DNA of 64,000 bases. It comes from Microbulbifer sp. ALW1. Lineage in GTDB: Bacteria > Pseudomonadota > Gammaproteobacteria > Pseudomonadales > Cellvibrionaceae. This document shows, one piece after another, positions 60,739 to 64,000 of this stretch (position 1 is its first letter; each line of letters opens with the position of its first letter). The stretch is from assembly GCF_009903625.1 (NCBI RefSeq), contig NZ_CP047569.1, forward strand, positions 2,768,501 through 2,832,500. The letters are read 5' to 3'. The position numbers were made by a program, and so were the translations under genes. A model generated the notes under the pieces. The model was not told the DNA's origin and did not search any database. It was given only the letters and a program-made list of their open reading frames with translations.

Positions 60739-62220
60739 ATGAAATCGGGTTATAAATTGGCGGAAAACCTGTCCTCTTGGCACAAGTCGGGTATCCCTTC
60801 GGCAGGTCCGAACAATCACTCGACCGGTGCTCAGGGTGTAGCTGCAAGTATCGAGCAGTCAGATTACCCGGTCATCAGCGGTGGTGCCGCAGCGGTGCCC
60901 GCACCATCAATGCACTGGCTGGATCGTGTGGCCAGAAAGCTCGTGCTGGCACGCCTTGAATCTATTGAGATCGGCACTCTCTATGTGCACGAGCTTTTTG
61001 TCGGCGGTGACGGTGCCGAAGATCGCCTTCCGGCCAACGATCCGCCAGTGCTGCGCTTTGGTAAGACAGAAGGCGCATCGACGTCGTCTGTTGCGAGCGG
61101 GGAGGGGGCGGCCGATTCTGAGGCCGATTGTGAAATAGTCGCGCACATCCACGTGCGGCACCCGAATACCTACACCCAGGTATTGACCAGCGGAACTATT
61201 GGTTCTGGCGAAGCCTATATGGATGGCTTCTGGACTTCCCCGGATCTGGTGCAGGTGATCCGGCTTATGGTTGCCAACATGTCTTTGCTGGACAGTTTGG
61301 ATTCCCGCTGGAGTCTGGCGCACAAGCTGGCACTCAAGGTGCTGCATCGTTTCAATGCCAATTCCCTAAAGGGATCCCGTCGCAATATTTCCGCGCACTA
61401 CGATCTGGGCAATGATTTTTTCAGCCTTTTCCTCGATCCGACCATGCTCTACTCGTCGGCGGTGTTTCCCAATGGTGATGCCTGTCTTGCCGAAGCCTCC
61501 GAGTTCAAGTTGGCCAAGATCTGCCGCAAGCTGCGGTTAAAATCGTCCGATCACCTGTTGGAGATCGGTACCGGCTGGGGCGGTATGGCAGTTTACGCGG
61601 CCAAGCATTTCGGCTGCCGGGTGACCACGACCACGATATCCCGGGAGCAATACGAATACGCCAAAGCCTGGGTCGAGAGGGAAGGGCTTTCGGATCGGGT
61701 AACCCTGTTGCTAAAGGATTACCGCGAGCTTGAGGGGCAGTACGACAAGCTGGTTTCCATTGAAATGGTCGAAGCCGTCGGGCACCAGTATTACCACACC
61801 TTTTTCTCGCGCTGCAGCCAGTTACTCAAGCCCGACGGTTTGATGGTCATGCAGGCGATAACCATTCAAGACCAGCGATTCGAAAGTTACAAAAACAGCG
61901 TCGATTTTATCCAGCGCTATATTTTCCCCGGAGGCTGCCTGCCATCCAATCAGGTGGTTGCCACGCATATCGCGAGGGATACGGACATGCAGATTGTCGG
62001 CATGGACGATATCACCTTTGATTACGCCAGAACCCTGCGCTCGTGGCGCGAGGCTTTTTTTGAACGTATTGAGGAGGTTCGCTCGCAGGGGTTTGATCAG
62101 CGCTTTATCAATATGTGGGACTTTTACCTGTGCTACTGCGAGGGTGGGTTTCTTGAGCGCGTGATCAGCACTGCCCAGTTTACCTTTGCCAAACCGCGCT
62201 GCCGGACACTTCCACGCTAG
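60739..62220 (+). CDS. CFA synthase-type SAM-dependent fatty acid methyltransferase
   Basis: A 493-residue protein of the cyclopropane-fatty-acid synthase family, SAM-dependent. The SAM site is LEIGTGWGGMAVYAA near residue 272 and the conserved bicarbonate/active loop region (SIEMVEAVGHQYY) follows. Residues 30-60 and about 110-132 are low-complexity insertions (Gly/Ser/Ala rich), making it longer than E. coli Cfa (382). In the ChrR setting this family includes the methyltransferase for furan fatty acids. ATG 60739 is preferred; a TTG at 60730 is in frame. Confidence 0.92.
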   Translation: MKSGYKLAENLSSWHKSGIPSAGPNNHSTGAQGVAASIEQSDYPVISGGAAAVPAPSMHWLDRVARKLVLARLESIEIGTLYVHELFVGGDGAEDRLPANDPPVLRFGKTEGASTSSVASGEGAADSEADCEIVAHIHVRHPNTYTQVLTSGTIGSGEAYMDGFWTSPDLVQVIRLMVANMSLLDSLDSRWSLAHKLALKVLHRFNANSLKGSRRNISAHYDLGNDFFSLFLDPTMLYSSAVFPNGDACLAEASEFKLAKICRKLRLKSSDHLLEIGTGWGGMAVYAAKHFGCRVTTTTISREQYEYAKAWVEREGLSDRVTLLLKDYRELEGQYDKLVSIEMVEAVGHQYYHTFFSRCSQLLKPDGLMVMQAITIQDQRFESYKNSVDFIQRYIFPGGCLPSNQVVATHIARDTDMQIVGMDDITFDYARTLRSWREAFFERIEEVRSQGFDQRFINMWDFYLCYCEGGFLERVISTAQFTFAKPRCRTLPR

Positions 62221-62256
62221 CAATTTAGAAATTTAGCCCTATGTGAGTGGTGAATC

Positions 62257-62841
62257 GTGGCGACTCAAGCGATGAGCAGTTCCGGGAACCTGCCGCTTTG
62301 GCGGATGCTAATCAGTGGGTGCCTGTTCGAGGGGATCTGGCTCCTGTGTGTGATGGCGCCATCCAGTACGCTTATCGTGCTGTTCACGGCGGCCAACCTT
62401 CTGTGTCATCTCTGGTTATTTTGTGGCCCTAGAACTGAGAGCGGGGTGTCGCATAGGGTGTCGGATAGTGTGTTGCGTACACTGCTATGGCTGATCCTGG
62501 TCTCAACTCTGGGTGTCGTTATGGACAGCCTCCTGTTTCAGTACGGACTCTTTCAGACCCCCGACAAATTCAGCATCATCCCGCTCTGGCTTGCCATGCT
62601 CTGGGTAAACTTTGCGCTCGCATTGCGTTTCGCGTTTGTCTTTCTCCAGAAGCATCTGCTGCTTGCGGCGTTGTTCGGGTTAATCGGTGGTCCTCTTAGT
62701 TATTTCATCGGTGCTGAAATAGGCGGAAGGGTGACCCTTGCCGAACCGCTTTGGTTATCACTCGGATTACTCGGGTTTTTATGGGCCGTCTTCCTGGTGT
62801 TAATGGCCTACTGGGCCCGGCGTCGCTTTTTCAGGATTTAG
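62257..62841 (+). CDS. DUF2878 family membrane protein
   Basis: A 194-residue integral membrane protein with about five helices (for example WLSLGLLGFLWAVFLVLMAYW near the C terminus), matching DUF2878. It is regularly encoded next to the CFA-type methyltransferase in ChrR-linked loci. The start is uncertain: GTG 62257 with GAGTGG upstream, or ATG 62272 (MSSSGN). Function unknown. Confidence 0.8.
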   Translation: MATQAMSSSGNLPLWRMLISGCLFEGIWLLCVMAPSSTLIVLFTAANLLCHLWLFCGPRTESGVSHRVSDSVLRTLLWLILVSTLGVVMDSLLFQYGLFQTPDKFSIIPLWLAMLWVNFALALRFAFVFLQKHLLLAALFGLIGGPLSYFIGAEIGGRVTLAEPLWLSLGLLGFLWAVFLVLMAYWARRRFFRI

Positions 62842-62887
62842 CACTTTGTGAGCAGGGCCCTAGGCAATTGAAGAGGACAAGTCAGTG

Positions 62888-63643
62888 ATGAGTGTGATCG
62901 CAGCTGCAGCATTGGTCATTAGTGGGTGTAGTGCGCCCGCTGAGATTACTGCGTCTGCGATAGTCGCGGGAAGGGCGGTGATTCCCGGAGAGACGGAGAC
63001 CGTCTATTGCGAATATTTTTTGCCCCAGGACCCGGGAACAATGCATGTTCTTTACTTTGCTCCCGACGGCGAGAAGATTGCAGAGAAACGACTGGAGGCC
63101 ATTGCACCCGGCAGCGCGATTCAGGAACAACGGTTGCCACAGGTGTTTCAGCAGGACTTCCGCTCCGGTGAGCTGCGCGAAACCGTGTGGGAATCTGGTG
63201 CCTGGCGAATTCGTTACCAGAAGGCGGAAAACCAGGCGCTTCGCGAAGTGGTGATTGACGATTCAGAAATTGATGTCATTGATGCGGGGTTCGATGCCTA
63301 TGTGCGGGAACACTGGCAGGCGTTAGCGAGCGGCGCAGAGCTCGGATTCCTGTTTGCCTCTCCGCCCCACGGTAGAAGCATTCGCCTGCGTGCCACTTCT
63401 GTGGCTTGCGAACCTCCGGACTCGGCGCTGTGTGTGCGCGTGGATCTCGCCCAACCGCTACTGCGCTGGATCGCCGGCGGTGACATCCTGTTGCGTTACA
63501 GTACCGTTGATAGTGACGGCGTGACGAAGGACAAAAACGCGCTCGCCCCAATGCCTCGTCTGCAGCGGTTTACCGGGGTGAGTAACCTGCTGGATGACTC
63601 CGGAGAGCCCCAGCGCCTGCAGATCGATTATTTTTACCGCTGA
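62888..63643 (+). CDS. Lipoprotein of unknown function in the ChrR-linked operon
   Basis: A 251-residue lipoprotein; the short signal MSVIAAAALVISGC ends in a lipobox (Cys14). The mature part is mixed alpha/beta without familiar motifs; FDAYVREHWQALASGAEL and GVSNLLDDSGEPQRL are distinctive. ATG 62888 with GAGGACA upstream is chosen over GTG 62885. In many relatives this position is held by a DUF3833 lipoprotein, which this sequence does not clearly match. Same strand, 46 nt after DUF2878. Confidence 0.75.
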   Translation: MSVIAAAALVISGCSAPAEITASAIVAGRAVIPGETETVYCEYFLPQDPGTMHVLYFAPDGEKIAEKRLEAIAPGSAIQEQRLPQVFQQDFRSGELRETVWESGAWRIRYQKAENQALREVVIDDSEIDVIDAGFDAYVREHWQALASGAELGFLFASPPHGRSIRLRATSVACEPPDSALCVRVDLAQPLLRWIAGGDILLRYSTVDSDGVTKDKNALAPMPRLQRFTGVSNLLDDSGEPQRLQIDYFYR

Positions 63644-63840
63644 TTTTCCTCGGGCCTCCAGGGCCTCATTCAACAGCTTTTAACCCTCGCCCTGTAGACT
63701 CTATTCCAGAAAAGTCCATCCCTGGTATCAATCACTCCGTTCTTTGCAGCATCCTGTAAATGAGCAATTGGGGTGGCGCGCTTCTCTACGCTGGTCTAAA
63801 CCTAAGTAGACACAGGCGACAAATGTGGTGAGGAGCGCCA

Positions 63841-64000
63841 ATGAAACTGCCAATCAAACTGAAGGTCATGGCCGCTGTGGGCCTGAGCGCAGCAACCCTG
63901 TTGGGGTGTGCCTACCAACAGGAGCAGGTGCCAGGCGCGCGCGGAATCGTTATTGATACCTACGGCGTGAACATGCGCCAGTACCAGCTGGATCTGGCGG
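63841..64000 (+). CDS. Lipoprotein, 5' part only (cut by window end)
   Basis: Only 53 residues are visible, MKLPIKLKVMAAVGLSAATL then LGC, a lipobox (Cys23), and GIVIDTYGVNMRQYQLDLA. The stretch I-D-x-x-G-V-N-x-x-x-Y-x-x-D-L recalls small glycine-zipper lipoproteins, but the rest lies outside the window. GAGGAG lies just upstream of the ATG. It starts 197 nt after the preceding lipoprotein gene and may have a separate promoter. Confidence 0.7.
   Translation, partial: MKLPIKLKVMAAVGLSAATLLGCAYQQEQVPGARGIVIDTYGVNMRQYQLDLA

Overview
The window reads as chromosomal DNA of a free-living, probably marine gammaproteobacterium. The E. coli-like yjf operon, rtcB, ppnN, cpdB, truC, yebG and a classical tRNA-Arg(ACG) support this, as do secreted proteases and lipoproteins with thrombospondin type 3 or pre-peptidase domains. 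The protein mix resembles Microbulbifer and other Cellvibrionales; that placement is inferred from remembered family resemblance, not from a search. The DNA is moderately GC-rich and densely coding. No prophage, insertion sequence, integrase, CRISPR array or rRNA was seen.

Layout. (1) 1-6260: a one-direction catabolic operon (HapK-like protein, SDR, CitE-like lyase, MaoC hydratase, acyl-CoA dehydrogenase, two family III CoA-transferases), probably for a branched or dicarboxylic acyl-CoA. (2) 6354-11045: DUF6482 protein, elaA, rtcB behind an attenuator-like leader, a small basic protein, and a secreted M4 metalloprotease. (3) 11553-15097: SF1 helicase with a nuclease-like tail, convergent with a divergent SRAP protein. 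(4) 15326-23426: TSP3 lipoprotein, ppnN, a secreted DUF6359 protein and cpdB, followed by tRNA-Arg inside a large inverted repeat. (5) 24287-29335: a seven-gene envelope-stress-type operon (yjfI, yjfJ/PspA, a K+ channel, yjfK, yjfL, yjfM, yjfC). (6) 29373-43083: truC, ychJ, hybrid histidine kinase, paired amidohydrolases, MAPEG, SOS-type yebG, LysE, DUF924, an ECF sigma cluster, a LEA lipoprotein, a prolyl-hydroxylase-like dioxygenase and an MscS channel. (7) 43112-50842: maiA, a MarR regulator with a twin operator, an aromatic-type aminotransferase, class II DAHP synthase, a GST and an M3 peptidase. (8) 51038-55679: DUF2905 protein and an Lrp regulator divergent from a giant fused indolepyruvate ferredoxin oxidoreductase. 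(9) 55758-64000: an ECF11-type sigma/ChrR pair divergent from a lipid-modification operon (NTF2-like, SDR, FAD oxidoreductase, DUF1365, CFA-type methyltransferase, DUF2878, lipoproteins).

How it works together. Three modules stand out. The yjf/PspA/K+ channel/ATP-grasp operon links membrane protection with ion flux. The sigma-ChrR locus has two candidate promoters with an 18-bp spacer, one on each strand of the sigma/NTF2 intergenic region, so sigma probably drives itself and the fatty-acid operon (known in relatives for singlet-oxygen response and furan/cyclopropane fatty acids). The aromatic amino-acid genes are bracketed by regulators with clear dyad operators. The most novel-looking signal is the rtcB leader: a promoter, an 11-codon ORF, four mutually complementary segments and an intrinsic terminator before an RNA-repair ligase.
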